Of a stretch of 5,228 bases of DNA, positions 1 to 5,113 are shown piece by piece. The notes below the pieces were generated by a model. It searched no databases and was not told the DNA's origin. It saw only the letters and a list, made by a program, of their open reading frames with translations. The stretch is from Acinetobacter sp. UBA3106 (GTDB taxonomy: Bacteria > Pseudomonadota > Gammaproteobacteria > Pseudomonadales > Moraxellaceae). The position numbers and the translations under genes are program-made. The stretch spans positions 1 to 5,228 of the forward strand of contig DFAM01000005.1 in NCBI GenBank assembly GCA_002365595.1. The letters are read 5' to 3'. The first letter of the stretch is position 1. The number at the start of each line of letters is the position of its first letter.

Positions 1-335
1 AAACTTGCTGTCGCGAGTAAAATAAAAAACTGTGCAGCATAGCGAAAAGGTTTATTCAAGAAGCTATACGGCCACCAGACCTGAATCGCCTCAACGAATA
101 AAAAGACAGGAATGAGTAAACTCGCCCAGCCTAAAAAACCGAACAGTAAATCTGCAATCCACGCACCGGCCACCCCGCTGGCATTCGAAACCTGCTGGGT
201 ATCACTGGAAATATGCATCCAGCCCGGATCAAAAGGCGTATAGGTCACTGTTGCAAGGAATAAATAAATTCCAAAAGAGACTAAAAATAATGTCTTTATT
301 AAGCGCTGTGCATAAACACTCGACACCGCAGTCAT
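1..335 (-). CDS. ftsK: DNA translocase FtsK, N-terminal membrane part (partial, C-terminal end outside window)
   Basis: FtsK is the septum-anchored DNA pump that clears and resolves chromosome termini during division. Only the N-terminal membrane domain is visible, about 111 residues from the chosen start, and the frame stays open to base 1. A hydrophobic stretch (IKTLFLVSFGIYLFLATVTY) is followed by a polar loop with the FtsK-typical PFDPGW and a later NASGVAGAWIADLLFGFLGW, then a further membrane segment. The motor (Walker A/B) and gamma domains would lie beyond the edge. Two ATGs are possible. The one at 333-335 has an AGGA Shine-Dalgarno (342-345, minus strand) six bases upstream. The one at 363-365 adds ten residues (MNEKLVTGQY) but has no Shine-Dalgarno, and an in-frame stop lies just upstream of it. 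I therefore favour 335. The gene is divergent from trxB. Confidence 0.88.
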   Translation of the reverse strand, partial: MTAVSSVYAQRLIKTLFLVSFGIYLFLATVTYTPFDPGWMHISSDTQQVSNASGVAGAWIADLLFGFLGWASLLIPVFLFVEAIQVWWPYSFLNKPFRYAAQFFILLATAS

Positions 336-412
336 ATACTGTCCTGTTACCAATTTTTCATTCATGTTTTTTGTAAGAAACTAAGACAAAATAGTTTCAC
401 AATAAACTCGGT

Positions 413-420
413 ATTATGCA
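413..420 (-). promoter_or_regulatory. Possible extended -10 element for ftsK
   Basis: On the minus strand this reads TGCATAAT, a TGn extension followed by CATAAT (five of six matches to the -10 consensus). It lies about 50-80 bases upstream of the two candidate ftsK starts. No good -35 is seen at 15-18 bases, which fits an extended -10 promoter, but in AT-rich DNA this could be chance. Confidence 0.3.
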
Positions 421-516
421 CCTGTTCCAAGAAAAAAGATGCAATATTATGTAGTGGCTGCTGCTAGCAAATCCGCCAGATTGAGTATCTAGCACAGCGC
501 TGTTGTTGTATATAGC

Positions 517-530
517 TCAAATCGATTTGA
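517..530. promoter_or_regulatory. 14-bp perfect palindrome between ftsK and trxB, possible operator
   Basis: The sequence TCAAATCGATTTGA is a perfect inverted repeat with no spacer. It sits about 52 bases upstream of the trxB -10 box and about 180 bases upstream of the ftsK start. Its size suits a dimeric regulator, and there is no T-tract, so it is not a terminator. I do not recognise it as the site of a specific regulator. A second, shorter perfect palindrome, ACAGCGCTGT, lies at 494-503. Confidence 0.35.
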
Positions 531-581
531 ATGATCAATAATATCGACATCGAACGCACACAACTGTTATAGAGTTTCACG

Positions 582-587
582 TATAAT
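582..587 (+). promoter_or_regulatory. Likely -10 box of the trxB promoter
   Basis: This is an exact TATAAT, 35 bases upstream of the favoured trxB start, which would give a leader of roughly 30 nt. No recognisable -35 lies 16-18 bases upstream (the sequence there is near CACAAC), so it may be a weak or activator-dependent promoter. The palindrome at 517-530 lies in the right place for such a protein, which is inference. Confidence 0.45.
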
Positions 588-622
588 TCCACAAATTTCT
601 AAATAAAAAAAGGATGCTGCGA

Positions 623-1576
623 ATGAGCGCTCGTCACTCACGCTTGATTATTCTAGGTTCAGGCCCTGCTGGTTATAGCGCAGCTGTATATGCTGCACGT
701 GCCAACTTGAAGCCAACACTGATTGCCGGCTTACAACTCGGTGGTCAATTGACCACAACTACTGAAGTTGATAACTGGCCTGGTGATCCGGAAGGTCTAA
801 CCGGCCCTGCCCTGATGGAACGTATGCAAGCGCATGCTGAACGTTTTGGCACCGAAATTGTCTATGACCATATCAACGAAGTTGATTTAAGCGTTCGTCC
901 ATTCGTTTTAAAAGGCGATATGGAAGAGTTCACCTGTGATGCCTTAATCATTGCAACCGGTGCAACAGCTCAGTACTTAGGTCTTGAATCCGAAGCTGCA
1001 TTTATGGGCCAAGGCGTCAGCGCATGTGCAACCTGTGATGGTTTCTTCTATAAAAACCAGAAAGTTATGGTGGTCGGTGGTGGTAACACTGCGGTAGAAG
1101 AAGCACTTTACTTATCCAATATTGCTTCACATGTGACTCTGGTTCACCGCCGCGATTCTTTACGTTCCGAGAAAATTCTGCAAGATCATCTTTTTGCTAA
1201 AGAAAAAGAAGGCAAAATCAGTATTATCTGGAACCATCAGGTTGAAGAAGTGTTGGGTGACAATACCGGTGTAACCGCCGTTCGTCTTAAATCCACCCAA
1301 GATGGCTCAAAACAAGATGTTGATGTAACAGGCCTATTTGTTGCAATCGGTCATAAACCGAATAGCAGCATGTTTGAAGGTCAATTGAATCTGCGTGACG
1401 GTTATATTCAGGTACACAGCGGTACTGCAGGTAATGCCACTGCTGCTTCTGTTGCAGGTGTATTTGCTGCTGGTGATATTGCTGACAGTGTTTACCGTCA
1501 AGCGATTACTTCAGCAGGTTCAGGCTGTATGGCAGCCCTCGATGCTGAAAAATATCTTGATGCTTTAGGTGAATGA
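623..1576 (+). CDS. trxB: Thioredoxin reductase (NADPH)
   Basis: TrxB is a cytosolic FAD flavoenzyme that uses NADPH to reduce thioredoxin, which feeds ribonucleotide reductase, methionine sulfoxide reductases and thiol defence. The 317-residue product is full length for the low-molecular-weight bacterial type. An N-terminal FAD-binding GSGPAG is at residues 12-17, the redox-active CATC (C135, C138) followed by DG lies in the NADPH domain, the NADPH Rossmann motif GGGNTA is at 152-157, HRRD (175-178, 2'-phosphate recognition) follows, and the C-terminal FAD motif FAAGDIAD is at 281-288. I chose the ATG at 623 because an AAGGA Shine-Dalgarno (610-614) lies eight bases upstream. The in-frame ATG at 614 overlaps that site and would add only MLR. 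The gene is transcribed alone: divergent from ftsK and closed by a strong terminator before aat. No key residue is missing. Confidence 0.97.
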   Translation: MSARHSRLIILGSGPAGYSAAVYAARANLKPTLIAGLQLGGQLTTTTEVDNWPGDPEGLTGPALMERMQAHAERFGTEIVYDHINEVDLSVRPFVLKGDMEEFTCDALIIATGATAQYLGLESEAAFMGQGVSACATCDGFFYKNQKVMVVGGGNTAVEEALYLSNIASHVTLVHRRDSLRSEKILQDHLFAKEKEGKISIIWNHQVEEVLGDNTGVTAVRLKSTQDGSKQDVDVTGLFVAIGHKPNSSMFEGQLNLRDGYIQVHSGTAGNATAASVAGVFAAGDIADSVYRQAITSAGSGCMAALDAEKYLDALGE

Positions 1577-1601
1577 TTGAAATAAATCCATTCAACTAAA
1601 C

Positions 1602-1634
1602 AAAAAAACCGTCCTCTTGGGGCGGTTTTTTTTT
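1602..1634 (+). terminator. Intrinsic terminator of trxB
   Basis: An A-run and CCGTCC (1609-1614) pair with GGGCGG (1620-1625) around a five-base loop, followed by nine T (1626-1634). In plus-strand RNA the one non-Watson-Crick position is a U-G wobble. On the minus strand it would be an A-C mismatch, so the hairpin is built to act on plus-strand transcripts. It begins about 25 bases after the trxB stop. Confidence 0.92.
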
Positions 1635-1693
1635 GTATGATAAAAATCATAAACTTTTATCGCTATTTGTTCTTCTCGTTCAGGCTGAATCCC

Positions 1694-2425
1694 ATGCATC
1701 CATTAGCACCTTCAGAATTCATTTTCCCCGATCCCATCGAAGCTGATCCTGATGGGCAAGGGTTGATCTGCATAGGTGCTGACCTCTCCCCTTCTACACT
1801 TTTTGAAGCCTATACCCATGGTTTATTTCCCTGGTTTTCTGAAGGTGACCCGATCTACTGGTGGAGCCCTGAACCACGCTGCATTATCCGCCCACAGGAT
1901 TATCATCCCAGTAAATCCTTAATTCGCAATATGAAAAAGTTTGATTATCAAATCACGGTTAATCAAGCTTTTGAACGGGTGATACGTTCTTGTTCTTTAC
2001 CGCGTAGTTATGCGGAAGACACCTGGATTTCAGAAGACATTATTGAAGGATACTGCGAGCTATTTGAAGCTGGCTATGGCTATAGTATTGAAGTATGGGA
2101 TGAAAATAGAGTGGTTGGCGGTTTATATGGCGTCACCATTGGACATGGTTGTTTTGGTGAATCCATGTTTAGTACGCAAACCGATGTCTCAAAAATGGCA
2201 TTTTATACCTTAATGCTGATTGGCCGGGAAAATAATCTGCCCTGGATTGACTGTCAATTGGTCAATGATCATCTTTTAAGCTTGGGTGCCTGTACAATTT
2301 CTCGCCAGGCATATCTTAATTCGTTACAAGATGTTGTAAAACAGCCCGCAATCGATTGGAAAAAATATCAAGAGGGTGTATTTTCAAGTAAAACAATAGC
2401 GCAAAACGCAAAATTAATTGAATGA
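1694..2425 (+). CDS. aat: Leucyl/phenylalanyl-tRNA--protein transferase
   Basis: Aat transfers Leu or Phe from aminoacyl-tRNA to proteins with an N-terminal Arg or Lys, making them targets of ClpS/ClpAP (bacterial N-degron pathway, cytosol). The 243-residue product is close to the usual ~235. Family motifs run in order: GLFPWF (43-48), WWSPEPR (56-62), TWI (110-112), SIEVW (131-135), GGLYG (142-146), GESMFS (155-160) and IDCQ (185-188). The last holds D186 and Q188, the pair implicated in catalysis in E. coli Aat. The ATG at 1694 is preferred: it has a modest AGG (1682-1684) nine bases upstream, and the protein then begins as the family does. An in-frame ATG at 1637 would add 19 unrelated residues and lies two bases past the trxB terminator T-tract without a Shine-Dalgarno. 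It is followed after 22 bases by bpt, which acts in the same pathway, so the two are probably co-transcribed. The promoter must lie in 1635-1693 or depend on read-through. Confidence 0.96.
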   Translation: MHPLAPSEFIFPDPIEADPDGQGLICIGADLSPSTLFEAYTHGLFPWFSEGDPIYWWSPEPRCIIRPQDYHPSKSLIRNMKKFDYQITVNQAFERVIRSCSLPRSYAEDTWISEDIIEGYCELFEAGYGYSIEVWDENRVVGGLYGVTIGHGCFGESMFSTQTDVSKMAFYTLMLIGRENNLPWIDCQLVNDHLLSLGACTISRQAYLNSLQDVVKQPAIDWKKYQEGVFSSKTIAQNAKLIE

Positions 2426-2433
2426 AAAATACA

Positions 2434-2440
2434 AGAGGGA
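2434..2440 (+). promoter_or_regulatory. Ribosome binding site that sets the bpt start
   Basis: AGAGGGA lies seven bases before the ATG at 2448. It supports that start over the in-frame TTG at 2418, which overlaps the end of aat and would add ten residues ending in the Shine-Dalgarno region itself. Confidence 0.75.
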
Positions 2441-2447
2441 TCTTGCC

Positions 2448-3263
2448 ATGAACTCGTATCACCCAAAGTCCCTGCTCAATGATTTACAGTATTACATTAC
2501 GCCACCGCATAGCTGTAGTTATCTGGAACATAAATCAGCACGGATGGTGTTTTTAGATCCTGCCCATCGCATTGATGTGGTCAGCCTGTCTGAACTTTCA
2601 CGTCTGGGGTTTCGTCGTAGTGGCGATTTTGTCTATCGTCCTGAATGCCACCTTTGCCGTCAATGTTTATCTTGCCGTGTCCCTGTTTCCGAATTTCAAA
2701 TGAATCATGCACAAAAAAAGGCATGGAAACGCAATCAGGATCTAACGGTTAAAATTACTCGCACCGCCGATGCAACCAACATTCACTATCAACTCTATGA
2801 GCGCTATATCTTTGAACGTCATGCCGACGGTGATATGTTCCCGCCGAGTTTGGACCAATTTGAAAAATTTTTAGTGCATAGCTGCACAGACAGTTTCTTT
2901 CTCGAATTCTGGAAAGATGACAAACTGCTGGCTGTTTCCAGCTGCGATCCGCTAGATGATGGAGTTTCTGCGGTCTATACTTTCTTTGATCCTGATGAAA
3001 GCCGTCGTTCACTGGGTGTTTTTGCTATTCTTAAGCAAATTGAACATGCCAAAGCTTTGGGTTTACCGTATGTCTATCTCGGATATTGGGTGCCGCACTC
3101 GGATAAAATGAACTATAAATCCCAATATGTGCCTTTAGAGCTGTTAATTGATGGGCAATGGCGACGCTTAAACAGCTTGTTGAGCCCTGAAGAAATTCAC
3201 CAATTGGGCAATTCTCTGATGACGACATTACCCTCTGGCTGGAACAATCCAATCATCAAATAA
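2448..3263 (+). CDS. bpt: Aspartate/glutamate leucyltransferase (bacterial ATE family)
   Basis: This family transfers an amino acid from charged tRNA to acidic N-termini. The bacterial Bpt type, characterised in Vibrio vulnificus, adds Leu to N-terminal Asp or Glu, marking the protein for ClpS/ClpAP. Many databases call it arginyltransferase after eukaryotic ATE1. The 271-residue product carries the N-terminal CSYL (C23), GFRRSG (54-59), a cysteine cluster C67-x2-C70-x2-C73-x2-C76 running into RVPV, and the C-terminal YTFFDPD (177-183), LGYWVP (211-216) and MNYK (221-224) characteristic of the ATE C-terminal GNAT-like domain. ATG 2448 is chosen on its Shine-Dalgarno. The gene is second in a unit with aat, so both classes of secondary N-terminal residue are handled from one transcript. 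Leu rather than Arg as the added residue is inferred from the bacterial family, not visible in the sequence. No terminator is seen before the convergent rimI. Confidence 0.94.
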   Translation: MNSYHPKSLLNDLQYYITPPHSCSYLEHKSARMVFLDPAHRIDVVSLSELSRLGFRRSGDFVYRPECHLCRQCLSCRVPVSEFQMNHAQKKAWKRNQDLTVKITRTADATNIHYQLYERYIFERHADGDMFPPSLDQFEKFLVHSCTDSFFLEFWKDDKLLAVSSCDPLDDGVSAVYTFFDPDESRRSLGVFAILKQIEHAKALGLPYVYLGYWVPHSDKMNYKSQYVPLELLIDGQWRRLNSLLSPEEIHQLGNSLMTTLPSGWNNPIIK

Positions 3264-3290
3264 TGTCTCCCCCTCCATTAAAACCCAAGC

Positions 3291-3749
3291 TTATTTAAAC
3301 AGGCTCGCAAAATCATCGGTGCATGCTTTGACCATAATGATGGCATGCTCTTTTGATCCATCTGGATTTGGATAATAATTTTTACGTAAATCAATTTGAT
3401 GAAAATCTGATTTTTCATATAGCTTGATGGCTGGAATATTGGATTCGCGAACCTCAAGAAAAATCTGTACTGGATTATTTTTTAGCATTGCTACCGATGC
3501 ATCCAAAAGCTCAAAGCCTAAACCTTTGCCCTGCTGACTTGGATCAATTGCCATTAACAGTAAATTCGCTTCATCCAGCACAGGTTGTAAAATACAAAAT
3601 CCAACCACCTGACCCTCTTGCTCAATAACCGTACTCTGATAACTACTGACAGCTTCTTCAAACTGTTTAATTGTCCAGGGATGGCTTTGTACCAATCTTT
3701 CAATTTTAGCTACCGTGGATACATCTGCAGCTTGCATCAAACGAATCAT
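3291..3749 (-). CDS. rimI: Ribosomal protein bS18 alanine N-acetyltransferase RimI (GNAT family)
   Basis: RimI uses acetyl-CoA to acetylate the N-terminal Ala of ribosomal protein bS18. The 152-residue product is the normal length for a single GNAT domain. Visible motifs are HPW (23-25), LDEANLL (58-64), the acetyl-CoA pyrophosphate loop QGKGLG (73-78), LEVRESN (98-104), LYE (110-112) and RKNYYP (122-127). E99 and Y111 align with E103 and Y115, the catalytic residues of Salmonella/E. coli RimI. Oddity: the usual LGF after the LYE helix is SDF here (D115 for Gly, one base change GGT to GAT). The ATG at 3749 follows an in-frame TGA two codons upstream, so the start is constrained, but its Shine-Dalgarno is poor. 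It is convergent with bpt, and the upstream gene on the same strand has its own terminator, so rimI is probably monocistronic. Other GNAT subfamilies are possible but fit less well. Confidence 0.9.
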   Translation of the reverse strand: MIRLMQAADVSTVAKIERLVQSHPWTIKQFEEAVSSYQSTVIEQEGQVVGFCILQPVLDEANLLLMAIDPSQQGKGLGFELLDASVAMLKNNPVQIFLEVRESNIPAIKLYEKSDFHQIDLRKNYYPNPDGSKEHAIIMVKACTDDFASLFK

Positions 3750-3781
3750 CTTCGTTCATCTTATATAGAATTAACCCTCGC

Positions 3782-3787
3782 ATTATA
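3782..3787 (-). promoter_or_regulatory. Likely -10 box of the rimI promoter
   Basis: On the minus strand this is an exact TATAAT, 32 bases before the rimI ATG, in the short gap after the neighbouring terminator. A -35 is not clear (TCGATT at 16 bases matches three of six). Its position right after a terminator supports a separate rimI promoter. Confidence 0.45.
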
Positions 3788-3811
3788 AAAACTTTGCGAC
3801 AAAAATCGAGT

Positions 3812-3838
3812 AAAAAAAAGAGCGATAATGATCGCTCT
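3812..3838 (-). terminator. Intrinsic terminator of the di-iron/'metal-dependent hydrolase' gene
   Basis: AGAGCGAT (3819-3826) and ATCGCTCT (3831-3838) form a perfect 8-bp stem with a 4-base loop. On the minus strand the stem is followed by a run of T (complement of 3812-3818). It lies 13 bases past the stop codon of the gene at 3852-4733 and insulates rimI from it. Confidence 0.92.
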
Positions 3839-3851
3839 ATAATCTTTGGGC

Positions 3852-4733
3852 TTAAAGACCTAATTTGGCTTTCCATTTTTCAAGCAAGCTGTGCGTATCC
3901 AAGTCATTCGGATGGAATCTCGGTTTAAAGTACATCAGCATTTCTTTACCCATACCTATAATCACGCCTTTAGAAGGACTATAAGCATAGGTATAGATGG
4001 ACTTTAATGATTCAAAATTAAGTTGCTGATCCTGTTTTAATAAACGCGCAAGGAAATAGCTTTGCACCACAAATAAGGTCGCCATCGCGATCACCAGTGA
4101 AGAGGTACGCAGTGCATATGATTTTAAGCCTGTTCCGAAAACGCCTTCAAAGACATCATAGGCCACAGCTTTATGCTCATTTTCCTCAATCGCATGCCAC
4201 ATCCACATATTTTTCATGGTTTCATTGGTCATGAGCTCTTGAATGTGGGAATTGGTTAAGAGCTGTGATGCAATTGTTGCAGTGAAATGCTCCAGGGCTG
4301 TAGTGGCCGTTAAATCCACCATTTCTTGGGTGATACCAATAGGCTTAGCCAATTTGGCCATAAATTTACGTGTGGTCTGAATCACTTGATCAGTATAATG
4401 ATCTAAAATATCGACATCATGCCCATACTTTTGCGCGGAAGCATTAAAGCCGACATGCTCGTGGGTATGCATGGCTTCTTGCCCAATAAAGGCAGAAATT
4501 TCTTTCTGTAATGCTTCATTGTGCTTAATGGCTGGGTGCTGACGCACTGCACGCACACTATCAATAAAAAACTTTTCGCCCGCAGGAAATAATGCAGAAA
4601 GTGCAGTCATAAAATGAGTCAAGCCTGCTGAACCATTCATCCAATATTCAGGGACATTGTCGAAATCAAAATTCATCCGGCGAACTGGAAAACTTGCACC
4701 AGCACGATTACTAATATTGACCTTTGCATTCAT
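3852..4733 (-). CDS. Protein of the 'metal-dependent hydrolase' family (COG3687/PF10118 type); probable ferritin-like di-iron protein
   Basis: The 293-residue protein matches, from memory, the family named 'predicted metal-dependent hydrolase'. Its substrate is unknown. It is largely helical, with acidic and histidine residues placed as in di-iron carboxylate enzymes: E53 in EKFF, E86 and H89 in QEAMHTHEH (plus H93), E148 in LEHF, then H180-x3-E184-x2-H187 in WHAIEENEHK. The intervals (33, 62, 32, then 4 and 3) closely follow the ligand set I recall for the N-oxygenase AurF (E101, E136, H139, E196, H223, E227, H230), so oxidation chemistry is at least as likely as hydrolysis. A hydrophobic stretch at about 211-229 could be a buried helix or membrane contact. 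There is no signal peptide. The ATG at 4733 has AGGAG nine bases upstream (4743-4747, minus). The gene stands alone, with its own terminator below and the tuf terminator above. Fold call fairly sure; reaction unknown. Confidence 0.85.
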   Translation of the reverse strand: MNAKVNISNRAGASFPVRRMNFDFDNVPEYWMNGSAGLTHFMTALSALFPAGEKFFIDSVRAVRQHPAIKHNEALQKEISAFIGQEAMHTHEHVGFNASAQKYGHDVDILDHYTDQVIQTTRKFMAKLAKPIGITQEMVDLTATTALEHFTATIASQLLTNSHIQELMTNETMKNMWMWHAIEENEHKAVAYDVFEGVFGTGLKSYALRTSSLVIAMATLFVVQSYFLARLLKQDQQLNFESLKSIYTYAYSPSKGVIIGMGKEMLMYFKPRFHPNDLDTHSLLEKWKAKLGL

Positions 4734-4863
4734 GATGCTCTACTCCTATTCAGCAAAGAAATTGCTAAATTCACTTTGTTTTACTTGATTCTTATATTAC
4801 GTTTTTAAAAATTGGCGATAAGTGCAGATAAGGTCAGGGAAATATCAGTTAAGGACATGAGGA

Positions 4864-4959
4864 GGAATAAAGCACTGCTTTATTCCGACGCAAGAGAAAT
4901 AAATAACAACAAGGCTTTTCAAAGCAAGCAAACAGAACAATATCTGAAATTATTTTTTT
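4864..4959 (+). repeat. Hairpin repeat, copy 1
   Basis: The copy begins with a perfect 10-bp inverted repeat, GGAATAAAGC (4864-4873) and its complement (4877-4886), around a 3-base loop. It continues with GACGCAAGAGAAATAAA and ends with a TCTGAAATTA-plus-T-run tail (4943-4959). Between core and tail lies an extra stretch of about 30 bases, containing a small GCTTT/AAAGC hairpin (4914-4925), that copy 2 lacks. The main hairpin has no T-tract, so it is not a terminator. A dispersed REP-like or MITE-like element is possible. The strand given is only the reading direction used for comparison. Confidence 0.6.
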
Positions 4960-4966
4960 GACGTAA

Positions 4967-5027
4967 GGAAATACAACACTACTTTATTTCGATGCAAGAA
5001 ATAAAAACACTGTCTAAAATTATATTT
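4967..5027 (+). repeat. Hairpin repeat, copy 2 (diverged, shorter)
   Basis: Aligned by eye to copy 1, the first ~40 bases share CTTTATT, CGA, GCAAGA and AATAAA blocks, with about five mismatches and two small gaps. The tail TCTAAAATTATATTTT (5012-5027) matches the copy 1 tail. The hairpin is degraded to a 6-bp outer stem (GAAATA 4968-4973 with TATTTC 4985-4990), so copy 1 looks better preserved. The copies lie in the same orientation with starts 103 bases apart. Confidence 0.55.
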
Positions 5028-5067
5028 TAAATATAAAAAAAACGGATTCATAAAATAAAAGACCATC

Positions 5068-5099
5068 AAAAAAAGCGCCCCAAAGGGACGCTTTTTTTT
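5068..5099 (-). terminator. Intrinsic terminator of tuf
   Basis: GCG-C-CCC (5075-5081) faces GGG-A-CGC (5085-5091) around a 3-base loop, with seven A on the left and eight T on the right. The central position is a C-A mismatch in plus-strand RNA but a U-G wobble in minus-strand RNA, so it fits tuf, whose stop lies 22 bases away. It may still act weakly on plus-strand transcripts. Confidence 0.92.
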
Positions 5100-5113
5100 C
5101 ACACAATCAATAC

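Larger units (their letters stand above)
4734..5113. other. 380-base gene-free, AT-rich intergenic region between tuf and the di-iron protein gene
   Basis: From right to left it holds the tuf terminator (5068-5099), an AT-only inverted repeat (5020-5036), two diverged copies of a hairpin repeat (4864-4959 and 4967-5027), and the leader of the leftward gene. The leader has a Shine-Dalgarno at 4743-4747 and a possible -10 of TATAAG (minus strand, 4791-4796) with no convincing -35. I see no tRNA and no supported protein gene here. Confidence 0.6.

Noticed and set aside
2010..2213. 67-codon plus-strand frame inside aat
   Set aside because: It lies wholly within the well-supported aat gene in another frame and has no family features.
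2755..3012. 85-codon minus-strand frame opposite bpt
   Set aside because: It is antisense to the conserved bpt coding sequence, with low-complexity His/Arg-rich composition and no motifs.
3031..3252. 73-codon minus-strand frame opposite the end of bpt
   Set aside because: It is a shadow of bpt with no recognisable protein features.
4857..4961. 34-codon open frame (begins MRRNKALLYSD) on the plus strand across repeat copy 1
   Set aside because: It lies within the hairpin repeat, its AAGGA is only one base from the ATG, it shows no recognisable domain, and copy 2 does not keep the frame. It is most likely a by-product of the repeat.
4958..4986. TTGACG as a possible -35 for a plus-strand promoter
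   Set aside because: No acceptable -10 at 16-18 bases (TACTTT or ACTTTA only), and no gene follows on the plus strand.
5020..5036. AT-only inverted repeat (TTATATTT, T, AAATATAA)
   Set aside because: It is composed entirely of A and T in an AT-rich spacer, so chance is a sufficient explanation and the hairpin would be weak.
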